A DNA stretch of 53,949 nt from Bacteroidota bacterium (GTDB lineage: Bacteria; Bacteroidota; Bacteroidia; Palsa-948), in the NCBI GenBank assembly GCA_003164895.1, contig PLUL01000056.1:1-53949 (forward strand). Reading direction: 5' to 3'. A model generated the notes under the pieces. The model had not been told where the DNA came from. It saw only the letters and a list, made by a program, of their open reading frames with translations, and did no database searches. Shown piece after piece: positions 1 through 8,500 of this stretch. Numbering within the stretch: position 1 is the first letter of the stretch; every line of letters begins with the position of its first letter. The position numbers were made by a program, and so were the translations under genes.

Positions 1-4
1 GTTG

Positions 5-79
5 TCGGGGTGGCAGGATTCGAACCTACGACCCTCTGCTCCCAAAGCAGATGCGCTAGCCGGACTGCGCTACACCCCG
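5..79 (-). tRNA. tRNA-Pro (anticodon TGG)
   Basis: Read on the minus strand, a complete cloverleaf folds: acceptor arm CGGGGTG/CACCCCG with discriminator A, a D arm, anticodon stem TCTGC/GCAGA around a loop carrying TGG, a short variable loop and a T arm CCTGC/GCAGG-type with TTCGAAT. The length is 75 nt and the CCA tail is not encoded (the next bases are CAAC). TGG reads proline CCN codons. A Bacteroidota -7 box lies about 30 nt upstream. Confidence 0.96.
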
Positions 80-110
80 ATTAATATTATATGATTTTCA
101 AAGAAGGTTG

Positions 111-118
111 CAAATATA
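111..118 (-). promoter_or_regulatory. -7 promoter box for tRNA-Pro
   Basis: The minus strand reads TATATTTG, a perfect match to the Bacteroidota -7 consensus TAnnTTTG, 31 nt before the 5' end of the tRNA. No clear -33 TTTG was found at the usual distance, so the call rests on one box and its position. Confidence 0.5.
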
Positions 119-245
119 ATCTTTTCTTGAAGTGTGATTCCTTATTCTTACATGTAAATTACATGCAAATAGTTTTATTGATGAGGGTAACAGAAGGATA
201 TTTACAAACTATTTATGCTTGAAAGTCAATATTCCTTCAACTAAC

Positions 246-386
246 TCAGGATGATTTTTTCCAATCCCGAAACATTTTATCTAACATAGATTTCATTTGC
301 TTCGCGGAGGGTAAAGACTTTTTTTTCTTTTGGGGACTTGCCTTTTTCTTATGAATTTGTTTTTTTCTTTTTGGGGGTGATGCCAT
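246..386 (-). CDS. Lysine-rich 46-residue mini-protein (hypothetical)
   Basis: A short open frame beginning with ATG 24 nt after the stop of the upstream XRE-type regulator, so it could be co-transcribed with it. The 46 residues contain 15 lysines and 2 arginines. Two SP(P/Q)-basic motifs (SPPKRKK and SPQKKKK) resemble the S/TPKK minor-groove binding motifs of basic DNA-binding tails. The C-terminal third (from about residue 28) looks like a short amphipathic helix ending in DWKKSS. No known family is recognised and there is no ribosome binding site, which is normal in this phylum. The A-rich composition alone could produce such a frame by chance, so the coding status is uncertain. Confidence 0.3.
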   Translation of the reverse strand: MASPPKRKKQIHKKKASPQKKKKSLPSAKQMKSMLDKMFRDWKKSS

Positions 387-410
387 GATGTTGATTTAAG
401 GTTGGAAATA

Positions 411-650
411 TCAATCAAAACCCTCACTGAAAAAATCTTTGAGGGAGATGCCAAGGGCTTTTGTAACTTTCAGAAGATTTTTATAAGTAATATTTCCCTT
501 TCCGCTTTCGTAATTGCTGTATAACACACGCGATAGTTCGTTGTCAAACGCAAATTTTTCCACAGAGGTATAACCCTTTTTAATTCTGATTTTTTTGAGC
601 CGATCACCAAATTTCTGCAGATCAGGATTATAATTTTTCATCTTATTCAT
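411..650 (-). CDS. XRE/Cro-CI family HTH regulator
   Basis: A 79-residue protein made almost entirely of one Cro/C1-type helix-turn-helix domain. FGDRLKKIRIKKGYTSVEKFA forms the first helices, followed by LSRVLYSNYESGKGNITYKNLLKVTKALGI, where YSNYESG is the typical recognition-helix segment, and then LKDFF. Such single-domain proteins bind operators as dimers and often autoregulate or act as antitoxins. No toxin-like partner is beside it. A perfect 17-bp dyad lies about 190 bp upstream (842-858). The family call is firm; targets are unknown. Confidence 0.85.
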   Translation of the reverse strand: MNKMKNYNPDLQKFGDRLKKIRIKKGYTSVEKFAFDNELSRVLYSNYESGKGNITYKNLLKVTKALGISLKDFFSEGFD

Positions 651-841
651 GAAATCTTATTAAACAAATTTGCTTTTTTGATTTCATCCAAATTTAAGAA
701 ACTATTTTCAGATTTTTGCATCATTTATAATACAATTTTTTTTCTTGCATCCCCAATAAGTTACAGCCATTTGAATAATTGCTGCGAACTATTTTCGAGA
801 TTAAAAATAACTTTTATGTTTATTTTATGAAATGATTTTTG

Positions 842-858
842 TCATATCATTGATATGA
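842..858. promoter_or_regulatory. 17-bp perfect dyad, possible operator
   Basis: TCATATCA, one base T, then TGATATGA: an exact inverted repeat with 8-bp arms. It sits in the 295-bp gap between the HTH gene and the atpA terminator, which otherwise holds only AT-rich sequence with no gene. The spacing and symmetry suit a dimeric HTH regulator, possibly the neighbouring XRE protein. That link is inference. Confidence 0.35.
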
Positions 859-892
859 TTGTTTTCATGTCTTTCCTTCCTGAACAATACAA

Positions 893-923
893 AACAAAAA
901 CGCCCATCTTTCGATGAGCGTTT
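893..923 (-). terminator. Rho-independent terminator of the atp operon
   Basis: On the minus strand AAACGCTCATC, a GAAA tetraloop, then GATGGGCGTTT forms an 11-bp stem (one T-G wobble) followed by a T-rich tail. The wobble pair becomes a C-A mismatch on the plus strand, so the hairpin is directional. It lies 22 nt after the atpA stop and closes the operon. Confidence 0.9.
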
Positions 924-945
924 CTAGTTGAAGATTGTTTGTAAT

Positions 946-2526
946 TTACTTCTTGTATTTCGCTGCAACTTCCTTCGCTACTGTTTCAAGAGTATTGGTA
1001 ATATCATCGGTGAGCTTGCCGGCACGTAGTTCGTCCAAAACTTTTTTGTACTTGGCTTCCATGATGGTGAGAAAGTCAACTTCAAACTCTTTTACTTTGT
1101 TCATCGGCACATCGCGCAAAAGTCCTTTTGTTCCGCAATAAATGATGGCAGTTTGTTTTTCAACCGTCATAGGCGAGTACTGAGCTTGTTTCAGGATTTC
1201 CACATTGCGCGCTCCTTTTTCTAAAATTGCTTTTGTAGAAGCATCGAGGTCAGAACCAAATTTAGAAAATGCTTCCAACTCGCGGTATTGTGCCTGGTCG
1301 AGTTTTAAAGTTCCCGCAACTTTTTTCATAGATTTAATCTGAGCATTACCTCCTACACGTGATACGGAAATACCTACGTTAATAGCAGGACGAATACCTG
1401 CGTTGAAAAGGTTTGCTTCCAGAAATATTTGTCCGTCAGTAATTGAAATTACGTTGGTCGGAATGTATGCCGATACGTCACCAGCCTGTGTTTCAATGAT
1501 TGGCAGAGCAGTTAAGGAACCACCGCCTTTCACAACACTTTTCAGCGAAGCTGGAAGATCGTTCATGTTCTTTGCAATTTCATCTGAGTTAATAACCTTT
1601 GCTGCACGTTCCAACAAACGTGAGTGTAGATAAAACACATCGCCAGGATATGCTTCACGTCCGGGAGGTCTTCTTAAAAGAAGAGAAACCTCACGGTAAG
1701 CAACTGCTTGTTTTGAAAGATCATCATAAACGATCAATGCAGGTCTTCCTGTGTCGCGAAAATATTCTCCAATCGCAGCACCTGCCATCGGTGCAAAGAA
1801 TTGCATCGGAGCAGGATCGGAAGCGGTTGCTACGACAATTACTGTGTAAGCCATTGCTCCGTTTTCTTCCAAGATACGCTGAATGTTTGCAACTGTAGAA
1901 CCCTTCTGACTTATCGCAACGTAAATACAAAATACCGGCTGACCTTTTTCGTAAAATTCTTTTTGATTGATGATGGTGTCAATGGCAACCGCAGTTTTTC
2001 CTGTTTGCCTGTCACCGATGATCAGTTCGCGCTGTCCGCGACCGATAGGAATCATCGCATCAATCGGCTTGATACCTGTTTGCAGCGGCTCATTCACCGG
2101 CTGACGGAAAATTACTCCAGGAGCTTTTCTTTCAAGAGGCATTTCGAAAAATGGTCCTTCAAGTGGTCCTTTTCCATCTACAGGAACTCCAAGTGTATCC
2201 ACCACGCGTCCGAGCATTTTTTCAGTTACGTTGATAGATGCGATCTTGCGTGTGCGTTTTACAATATCTCCTTCTTTGATTTCTCCTGAAGAGCCAAAAA
2301 TTACGGCTCCAACATTGTCTTCTTCAAGATTCAGTACAACGGCTTTCAATCCGTTCTCGAATTCAACAAGTTCGCCTGATTGAACTTTTGTAAGTCCGTA
2401 GATGCGTGCAATCCCGTCACCCACTTGAAGCACGGTTCCTACTTCTTCCAATTCGTTCTCGGATTTGAAACCTGCTAACTGCTGTCTCAGGATGTTTGAT
2501 ACTTCTGCTGGTTTAACTTCTGCCAT
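946..2526 (-). CDS. atpA: ATP synthase F1 subunit alpha
   Basis: This 526-residue protein is the regulatory nucleotide-binding subunit of F1 ATP synthase and alternates with beta in the catalytic hexamer at the inner face of the membrane. An N-terminal beta-barrel domain (to about residue 95) is followed by a nucleotide-binding domain with Walker A GDRQTGKT and [37 protein letters not shown] and SRVGG (with the conserved arginine) are typical of alpha. It is the last gene of the operon: a terminator follows at once, and the gamma gene atpG, usually next, is absent here. Confidence 0.98.
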   Translation of the reverse strand: MAEVKPAEVSNILRQQLAGFKSENELEEVGTVLQVGDGIARIYGLTKVQSGELVEFENGLKAVVLNLEEDNVGAVIFGSSGEIKEGDIVKRTRKIASINVTEKMLGRVVDTLGVPVDGKGPLEGPFFEMPLERKAPGVIFRQPVNEPLQTGIKPIDAMIPIGRGQRELIIGDRQTGKTAVAIDTIINQKEFYEKGQPVFCIYVAISQKGSTVANIQRILEENGAMAYTVIVVATASDPAPMQFFAPMAGAAIGEYFRDTGRPALIVYDDLSKQAVAYREVSLLLRRPPGREAYPGDVFYLHSRLLERAAKVINSDEIAKNMNDLPASLKSVVKGGGSLTALPIIETQAGDVSAYIPTNVISITDGQIFLEANLFNAGIRPAINVGISVSRVGGNAQIKSMKKVAGTLKLDQAQYRELEAFSKFGSDLDASTKAILEKGARNVEILKQAQYSPMTVEKQTAIIYCGTKGLLRDVPMNKVKEFEVDFLTIMEAKYKKVLDELRAGKLTDDITNTLETVAKEVAAKYKK

Positions 2527-2561
2527 AATAAATACTTATTAATCGTTATTCGTAAATTATT

Positions 2562-3119
2562 TTAAAATTCTTTTATGTACGGATTCTCAGAAAAACTCAT
2601 CGCAAGTTTGCGTAATTGTTTTGCAATGCTTGCATCAATACGTTTGTCGCCAACCTGCAAAGTAAAACCGCCAATAAGTTTATCATTTATTTTTTCGATC
2701 AATTCAACTTCAGATTGTCCGCCATCTTTAATTACTTCCATCACCTTCTTTTTCAAACTTTCATCTAAGCCGGATGCAGTTGTAACAACAGCCGTGAGAA
2801 TTTTTTTATGTTCCTTAAATTGTTTTACAAATTCTATCGCAATCGCTTCAATATAGGATTCTCTTCTTTTTGTGGCAAGAATGTTCATGAATAATTCAGT
2901 CAGTTTGCAAATTTTTCCTGCGAAAATTTCTTTTAAGATCGCTTGCTTCTTATCAGTCTTGATTATCGGACTATCCAGAACAACAGCAAAGTCATGATTG
3001 TTTTGGCATACTGAAGAAATCAGCTTCATGTCATCGCGCACTTTTTCCAAGACACCTTGTTCAAGCGCAAGTTCTTTCAGTGCTTTTGCATAACGTACGG
3101 CTGCGCGTGTTCCTTTCAT
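2562..3119 (-). CDS. atpH: ATP synthase F1 subunit delta
   Basis: A 185-residue OSCP/delta protein of normal length that links the top of F1 to the b-subunit stalk. An N-terminal helical domain begins RAAVRYAKALKELALEQG, the family's signature start, and the C-terminal GGFTLQVGDKRIDASIAKQLRKL is the typical delta ending. It starts 2 nt after atpF ends and is 35 nt from atpA, which suggests translational coupling with atpF. Confidence 0.96.
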   Translation of the reverse strand: MKGTRAAVRYAKALKELALEQGVLEKVRDDMKLISSVCQNNHDFAVVLDSPIIKTDKKQAILKEIFAGKICKLTELFMNILATKRRESYIEAIAIEFVKQFKEHKKILTAVVTTASGLDESLKKKVMEVIKDGGQSEVELIEKINDKLIGGFTLQVGDKRIDASIAKQLRKLAMSFSENPYIKEF

Positions 3120-3121
3120 AA

Positions 3122-3640
3122 TCAGTTCATCTTTACCTCTTGAAGTAAATTACCTATTACCGTTTTCTGTTTATCTTTTTCAGAAAGTTCTTGTTTAAGA
3201 ATTTTTTCAGCAATCTCGATAGAAAGTGTAGCCACCTGATTTTTTAATTCAGTAATGGCAGCCATTTTTTCATTCTGAATGCTTTCGCGTGCACTTGAAA
3301 TTATTCTTTCACCTTCTTTCGAAGCAAGACCTTTTGCTTCCGCAATCATCTTGTCTTTGATCTCACGCGCTTCTTTCAGAATAGTGTCGCGATCGGTTTT
3401 AGCCTGTGCTACAATTTTTTCATGATCCGATTTAAGCGAAGCCATTTCTTCTCTTGCTTTTTTTGCAGTGTCAATGGCGCTCTGAATGGAATCTTCCCTT
3501 TCCTGAAGTGATTTCAGAATTGGTTTCCATGCAAATTTCTTCAGAAGAAAAAGCACAATGAGAAAAGCAAACAAAGTCCATACGATCAATCCATAAGATG
3601 GACTGAGAAGCGGATTCAGGAGTAATATTCCTAACTTCAT
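3122..3640 (-). CDS. atpF: ATP synthase Fo subunit b
   Basis: A 172-residue peripheral-stalk subunit. One N-terminal membrane helix (about residues 16-36, YGLIVWTLFAFLIVLFLL) is followed by a long charged, helical region that dimerises and reaches delta. The family motif LKSLQEREDSIQSAIDTAKKAREE is clear. The first ~12 residues precede the membrane helix, as in other Bacteroidota AtpF. It is separated from atpE by 66 nt that contain a strong hairpin. Confidence 0.96.
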   Translation of the reverse strand: MKLGILLLNPLLSPSYGLIVWTLFAFLIVLFLLKKFAWKPILKSLQEREDSIQSAIDTAKKAREEMASLKSDHEKIVAQAKTDRDTILKEAREIKDKMIAEAKGLASKEGERIISSARESIQNEKMAAITELKNQVATLSIEIAEKILKQELSEKDKQKTVIGNLLQEVKMN

Positions 3641-3656
3641 ATTTAATAGGTTATAA

Positions 3657-3692
3657 ATTATAGGTCATATGAAAAAACATATAACCTATAAT
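3657..3692 (-). other. Intercistronic hairpin between atpE and atpF
   Basis: Two 15-nt arms (3657-3671 and 3678-3692) enclose six A/T bases. On the minus strand, which is transcribed, all 15 positions pair, one as a G-U wobble. No T-run follows it in that direction, so it is not a standard terminator. Hairpins at this place could protect the 3' end of atpE mRNA and help raise production of the c subunit. Confidence 0.6.
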
Positions 3693-3706
3693 ATTTTTCT
3701 TTTTTA

Positions 3707-3946
3707 TTATTTCAGTCCGATAATCAAACCGATAACGATCGCAAAAAGCGCTGGTCCTTCAATGAAGGCAATTGCAAGGATCATATTTGTGCGAATGTCT
3801 CCGATTGATTCGGGTTGACGGGCAATTGATTGAAGAGCATTGCCTCCGATCAAACCGATTCCGATTGCTGCTCCGGCTGCTGCAAGTCCTGACCCGATTG
3901 CTGCCATTCCATTTCCCATTTCTGCAAGTAAAATTGAAAGTACCAT
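3707..3946 (-). CDS. atpE: ATP synthase Fo subunit c
   Basis: A 79-residue proteolipid with two membrane helices joined by the polar loop ARQPES. Multiple copies form the rotor ring. The ion-binding glutamate lies in the second helix within AFIEGPALF, and the first helix has the glycine/alanine pattern GLAAAGAAIGIGLIGG. The sodium-type glutamine/serine signature is not seen, so proton coupling is likely. It lies between atpB (46 nt) and atpF (66 nt). Confidence 0.96.
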   Translation of the reverse strand: MVLSILLAEMGNGMAAIGSGLAAAGAAIGIGLIGGNALQSIARQPESIGDIRTNMILAIAFIEGPALFAIVIGLIIGLK

Positions 3947-3992
3947 AGATTGATTGTGTTTAAGGTTTAGAGTTTATTGTTTTAGTTTTTTT

Positions 3993-5054
3993 TTAATGAT
4001 GATTTTCTTCTGCATGATGCGGTTCTTCCAGGCAAGAGCCGATGTACATTGCAGTTAAAAGTGTAAATACAAATGCCTGTAAAAATGCTACTAATAATTC
4101 CATTGCGTTCATAAATAATTCAAACGCCATAGATACAGGAGAGAATCCCCATCCGCCTGCTTCGCTCTTGTCGCCAAAAATAAATATCAAACATACGAAA
4201 GCAAGAATTACAATATGCCCAGCAGCAATGTTTGCAAATAGCCGTATCATCAAAACGAACGGTCGTTGTATGATTCCAATGATTTCAATTGGAGTAAGAA
4301 GTGATATTTTTACCCATGCCGGAACACCTGGCATCCATAGAATATGTTGCCAATAATGTTTATTTCCTATGAAAAGCGTAATGACAAGAACTATAGTTGC
4401 GAGCGTAAATGTTACAGAAATATTTCCCATGATGCCTGGAAAAGAAGGAATGAGCCCGATAAAATTACTGATCCAGATGAAAAAGAAAAGCGTGAGAAGC
4501 AGTGGTAAAAATCTTTGGTAATGTTTTACACCAATGGATTGTTTTGCAATATCATCGCGAACAAAAATTATCAGCGGTTCAATGAGCGATTGAAATCCTT
4601 TTGGAGCTTGTCCTTGTCTGCGCGTGTATGTTTTTGCAACCAAAGTGAAAATCAGAAGTATCAGAATTGATGTGATAAATACTGCGGTTACAGCTTTTGT
4701 AATAGAAAAGTCATAAAAAGAAGTTCCTGATTCTGCTTCAATATGCCCTTCGTGATTGAGTTTGTATCCGTGATAACCTTCCTCGTTCTTTAATTTGCTG
4801 GAAAGAAAAACATCCAATCCTTGTTCGTTGGAATAAAGAATTACGGGTAATGGAATTGAAATCCCGCCTTCATGAGGACCGATAATGTGCCATTCGTATT
4901 TATCGGTAACGTGATCAATGATGAATTCCCCCGGGTTAAATTTTTCACTTTGATCTGTCTTGGCAGATTCATCGGCAGCAAAAATTGTATTGGAGAAAAA
5001 TATAAATCCTAAAAAGAAAAATATCAAAGTAAAAATACTTATTCTGCCTTTCAT
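3993..5054 (-). CDS. atpB: ATP synthase Fo subunit a
   Basis: At 353 residues this is the long form found in Bacteroidota: an N-terminal signal-like helix (about residues 7-25) and a periplasmic extension of roughly 100 residues precede the conserved membrane domain. The proton-channel arginine is in MIRLFANIAAGHIV, and the C-terminal LLVAFLQAFVFTLLTAMYIGSCLEEPHH is typical. The protein forms the half-channels beside the c ring. A complete promoter (5083-5112) lies directly upstream, so the operon can start here rather than at the preceding small gene. Confidence 0.97.
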   Translation of the reverse strand: MKGRISIFTLIFFFLGFIFFSNTIFAADESAKTDQSEKFNPGEFIIDHVTDKYEWHIIGPHEGGISIPLPVILYSNEQGLDVFLSSKLKNEEGYHGYKLNHEGHIEAESGTSFYDFSITKAVTAVFITSILILLIFTLVAKTYTRRQGQAPKGFQSLIEPLIIFVRDDIAKQSIGVKHYQRFLPLLLTLFFFIWISNFIGLIPSFPGIMGNISVTFTLATIVLVITLFIGNKHYWQHILWMPGVPAWVKISLLTPIEIIGIIQRPFVLMIRLFANIAAGHIVILAFVCLIFIFGDKSEAGGWGFSPVSMAFELFMNAMELLVAFLQAFVFTLLTAMYIGSCLEEPHHAEENHH

Positions 5055-5082
5055 AAATTTTCGGTTGCGTTTTAAAAGTGCG

Positions 5083-5112
5083 CAAAACTAGACATTTCAA
5101 TCAACTGACAAA
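5083..5112 (-). promoter_or_regulatory. Promoter of the atpBEFHA operon
   Basis: On the minus strand TTTG (plus 5109-5112), an 18-nt spacer, then TAGTTTTG (plus 5083-5090). Both elements match the Bacteroidota -33/-7 consensus (TTTG, TAnnTTTG). The -7 box ends 28 nt before the atpB start. This is the best complete promoter in the window. Confidence 0.75.
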
Positions 5113-5172
5113 ATGATTTTTTTCATACAATTAATAACAAAATATTGAGGCGTAATTCGTTATCGGAAGGTT

Positions 5173-5544
5173 TTAACCCTTATTCAGATCTTTCAACAAT
5201 ATCGGCACTTCAAACAAGGTGAAAATAAAATAATGCGCCATGAAGCCGATAGCAAAAGGAACCAACGTGCTTTTGTCATAAAAACGATAAGCAACAATTA
5301 TCATTAAATATAAAAAGAACCGGATTGCGGTTGACCCCATGTAATAACGAATGAATCCTTGCGGCTTGCCTTTGGATGCGTTGATGGAAAGGAAATGGGA
5401 GAGTGCAGTCATTGCAGTGAAAAATCCGACCATCAGCCAGATGTGAGGAATGTGTTTTTCAATCGGCATGAAACGAATCCAGCAGAGATCAATCAGTGAG
5501 ATGAATAGATAGAAAAATAGAAGTTGGATAATAAATTTCTTCAT
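5173..5544 (-). CDS. Small integral membrane protein upstream of atpB (AtpI-like position)
   Basis: A 123-residue, very hydrophobic protein with about four predicted membrane helices (near residues 4-22, 35-55, 68-87 and 95-113) and basic loops such as NASKGKPQGFIRYYMGSTAIRFF. It precedes the Fo genes in the same direction, where AtpI/AtpZ assembly factors usually lie. The sequence does not let me claim AtpI identity. A 118-nt gap with a second promoter separates it from atpB. Role in c-ring assembly or cation handling is inference from position. Confidence 0.65.
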   Translation of the reverse strand: MKKFIIQLLFFYLFISLIDLCWIRFMPIEKHIPHIWLMVGFFTAMTALSHFLSINASKGKPQGFIRYYMGSTAIRFFLYLMIIVAYRFYDKSTLVPFAIGFMAHYFIFTLFEVPILLKDLNKG

Positions 5545-5581
5545 AATGAAAGTGCGAAAATAGATATTCTTTCTTTATTCC

Positions 5582-5589
5582 TATTTTTG
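5582..5589 (+). promoter_or_regulatory. -7 promoter box of the giant histidine kinase
   Basis: TATTTTTG matches TAnnTTTG exactly and ends five bases before the ATG at 5595. Transcription starting a few bases after the box would give a transcript with essentially no leader. The 50-bp gap also carries a near-match (TATTTTCG on the minus strand) for the divergent membrane protein gene. Confidence 0.55.
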
Positions 5590-5594
5590 TTGAA

Positions 5595-8500
5595 ATGCAA
5601 AAAACCACCAACATCGGAAAATTTTTTAGAAGCAGATTTTTTTTGCTTTTTTCTTCCATGCTGTTTTTTGCGTCAGCATTTTTTATTTCCGGGAAAAAGA
5701 ATGCTGATTTTGATTCAACCTTAAAAAAATTCGAAAACATTTTTGATAGAAAAGAAGTTCTTGCAAAAAAAGAATTGTCTAATCTTTCTGAAAAAGTCAA
5801 AACGTGGACATACAAAAAACTCTTTGGCGAAAAACCTGACTATTACGAAAATTTATTTGATAAGGAAGGACTAGTTTTTCTGATTTTTGAAAATGATACG
5901 CTTCGCTTTTGGACGGATAATACGGTGGCGGTTGATAATCGTCTTTCACAAAATAATTTTAACGAAAAAATCGTCAAGCTTCCTAATGGTTGGTTTGAAG
6001 CGGTGAAATTTCATGCCGGCAAAAAAGAATTAGTCGCGCTTGTTTTGTTGAAACGCGATTATGCTTATCAGAATAAATATCTTTCAAATGAATTTCAAGA
6101 TGAGTTTGACATAAGCGGAGAAGTAGATATTCAAATTGATGCTGACAAAGATGCAAATGAAAAGAAAGGTGATGCGAGTGTTTTTAGTGGATATGCTTAC
6201 GACAAAAATGGAGGATATTTATGTACGCTGATTTTCCCTTATGCAAGTTCGGGAAGCACATTTATATTTTACTTCGCAATACTTCTAAATATTCTAGGAT
6301 TATTTTTAGTATTGAGATTTTTGCAGAAGGAATCTGTCTTGCTATCACGTAAAATAGGAAATGGATGGGGTTTGGTTCTTTTTGTTTTTATGGTGGCAGC
6401 GTTTCGTTTCATTTCTGTCGAATTCGATTTCCCTAAGGTGTTTTATGAAACAAAACTTTTTAATCCGGAACTTTTTGGCGATGCAACTTCTGTTTGGCTT
6501 GGTTCGCTAGGAGATTTACTCATCAATGCGATTTTACTTTTTTATCTCGTTTTCTATTGCTGCAATAAAATTAAGGAAGAACATTACAATTCTTATTTGC
6601 AGGAAAGAGATAAAAAAAATATTTTACAATGGATTTTTGTTGTTGCGATTATTATCTTTTTATTTTTTTGTTCGCGCGTTATCAATTATCTTTTTTCGGG
6701 AATTATTAATAACTCAAATATTCCTTACACGCTGAATGATGTTTTTAGTCAGAATATTTACACGTATCTTTCTCTCGCCGTCATTGGATTGTTTTTTGTG
6801 TCGTATTTTCTTCTGCTTGACAAAGCAGCTTCGGTACTTCACCGGTTGAGCTTTGAAAGAAAACTTCTGATTGCGATTATTTCTTCGGCAATCACTTTAT
6901 TTATTTTTCTTTCCCGCTTGCTCGGAACAACTGATTTTAATCTGATTCTTTGGCCCGTATTTTTATTTCTTCTGATAGTGTGGGTTAAAAATCACCAGAA
7001 CGCATATCCGTTTTCTCTCATTGTTATTTTACTTTTTGTTATTTCATTTTTCTCCGCTCATGTTGTGATAAAATTTTCGGAAGCAAAAGAACACGACAGT
7101 CGGAAAGTGTTTGCACAGAAACTTGCTGCGGAGCAAGACCCGCTTGCAGAACATTTGTTTTCAAAAATGGAAATGTCTATCAGCACAGATACTTCGCTGA
7201 TAAATATTTTGTTTCATCCGCATAAAAGAAAATATCCTGCAAAACCTTATACAAAAACAAACGCATTCACAAAAACACTTGTCGAAAAATATTTTAGTGG
7301 TTATTGGGAGAAATACGACATTCGGATTTCGGTTTATGATACCATTTGTTTTCCGCTTGTGCAAGGTTCAGCGCCCGACCGTGATAATCTTTCCTACTTT
7401 GAGGATGTCATCGGAACACATGCAATTCCAACTGAATGCTCAGATTTTTTTTATCTCACTAAATCCACTGGACGTATTAGTTATCTTGCGCGTATTCCGC
7501 TCACCCAGACCGTCCTAACCAACAAGCATACAAAAGATTTTTCTTACCGTATCGGTGATTTGTATATTGAATTTGATTCTCATCTCATATCGGATGAAAT
7601 TGGATTTCCCGAACTTCTTCTCGACAGGAAACTTAATTTTTTATCCTCCGTTTTAGGAAATGAATATTCTTATGCAAAATACAAAAGCGGAAAACTGGTT
7701 TCTTATCATGGAAAATTTCCTTATGATTTAACCGCAGAAATTTTTTTCCCCGATAGTACTGCCGGAAAAGAATTTCCGAAAACTTATTATAAAGATTTGA
7801 CAAATTACGAGCATTTGCTTTATATGCCTTCTCCCGATTCTTTGGTAGTTATTAGCAAAAAAAGCGAAGGCGCAATTACGATGGCAACTACATTTTCATA
7901 CTTGTTTGCGTTTTTCAGTTTACTTCTTCTGCTTTTGATTTTGTTGCGTGTTCTGATTTTTGAAAAGAGTTTCCGTATCGCTTCTTTCCGAAGCAGGATT
8001 CAATATGTGCTTGTCGCGATTGTTCTTGTTTCACTTTTGTTGTTTGGAGGTGGAACTATTTATTATATCGTTCAGGATTACGAAACAAAAAATTTAGAAG
8101 CTATTCATGAAAAAACAAGTTCCGCATTAATCGAGATAGAAGGAAAACTTGGTTCGAACGATGAATTCTTACCGAGTCAAAAGGATTATGCTACTTATCT
8201 GCTGAAAAAATATTCATCTGTATTTTTTACGGATATAAATCTTTATAGCAAGGATGGAGATTTACTCGCGTCATCCGTTTCAAAGATTTTTGATGAAGGA
8301 ATTCTTTCCCGTAAAATGTGTCCCCAAGCGTATCACGAAATGGCGCTTCACCAAAAATTAGAATTTATAAATACGGAGCAAATTGGCAAGTTGAATTATC
8401 TTTCCGCCTATTTTCCTCTCAAGAATGAAAAAGGTGAAGTGCTTGCTTTTCTTAACCTGCCATATTTTGCGCGACAAAGTGAATTGGAAAAAGAAATTTC

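Noticed and set aside
3657-3700. Plus-strand terminator at the atpE-atpF gap
   Set aside because: A T-rich tail follows on the plus strand, but no plus-strand gene precedes it and one base pair is lost in that orientation.
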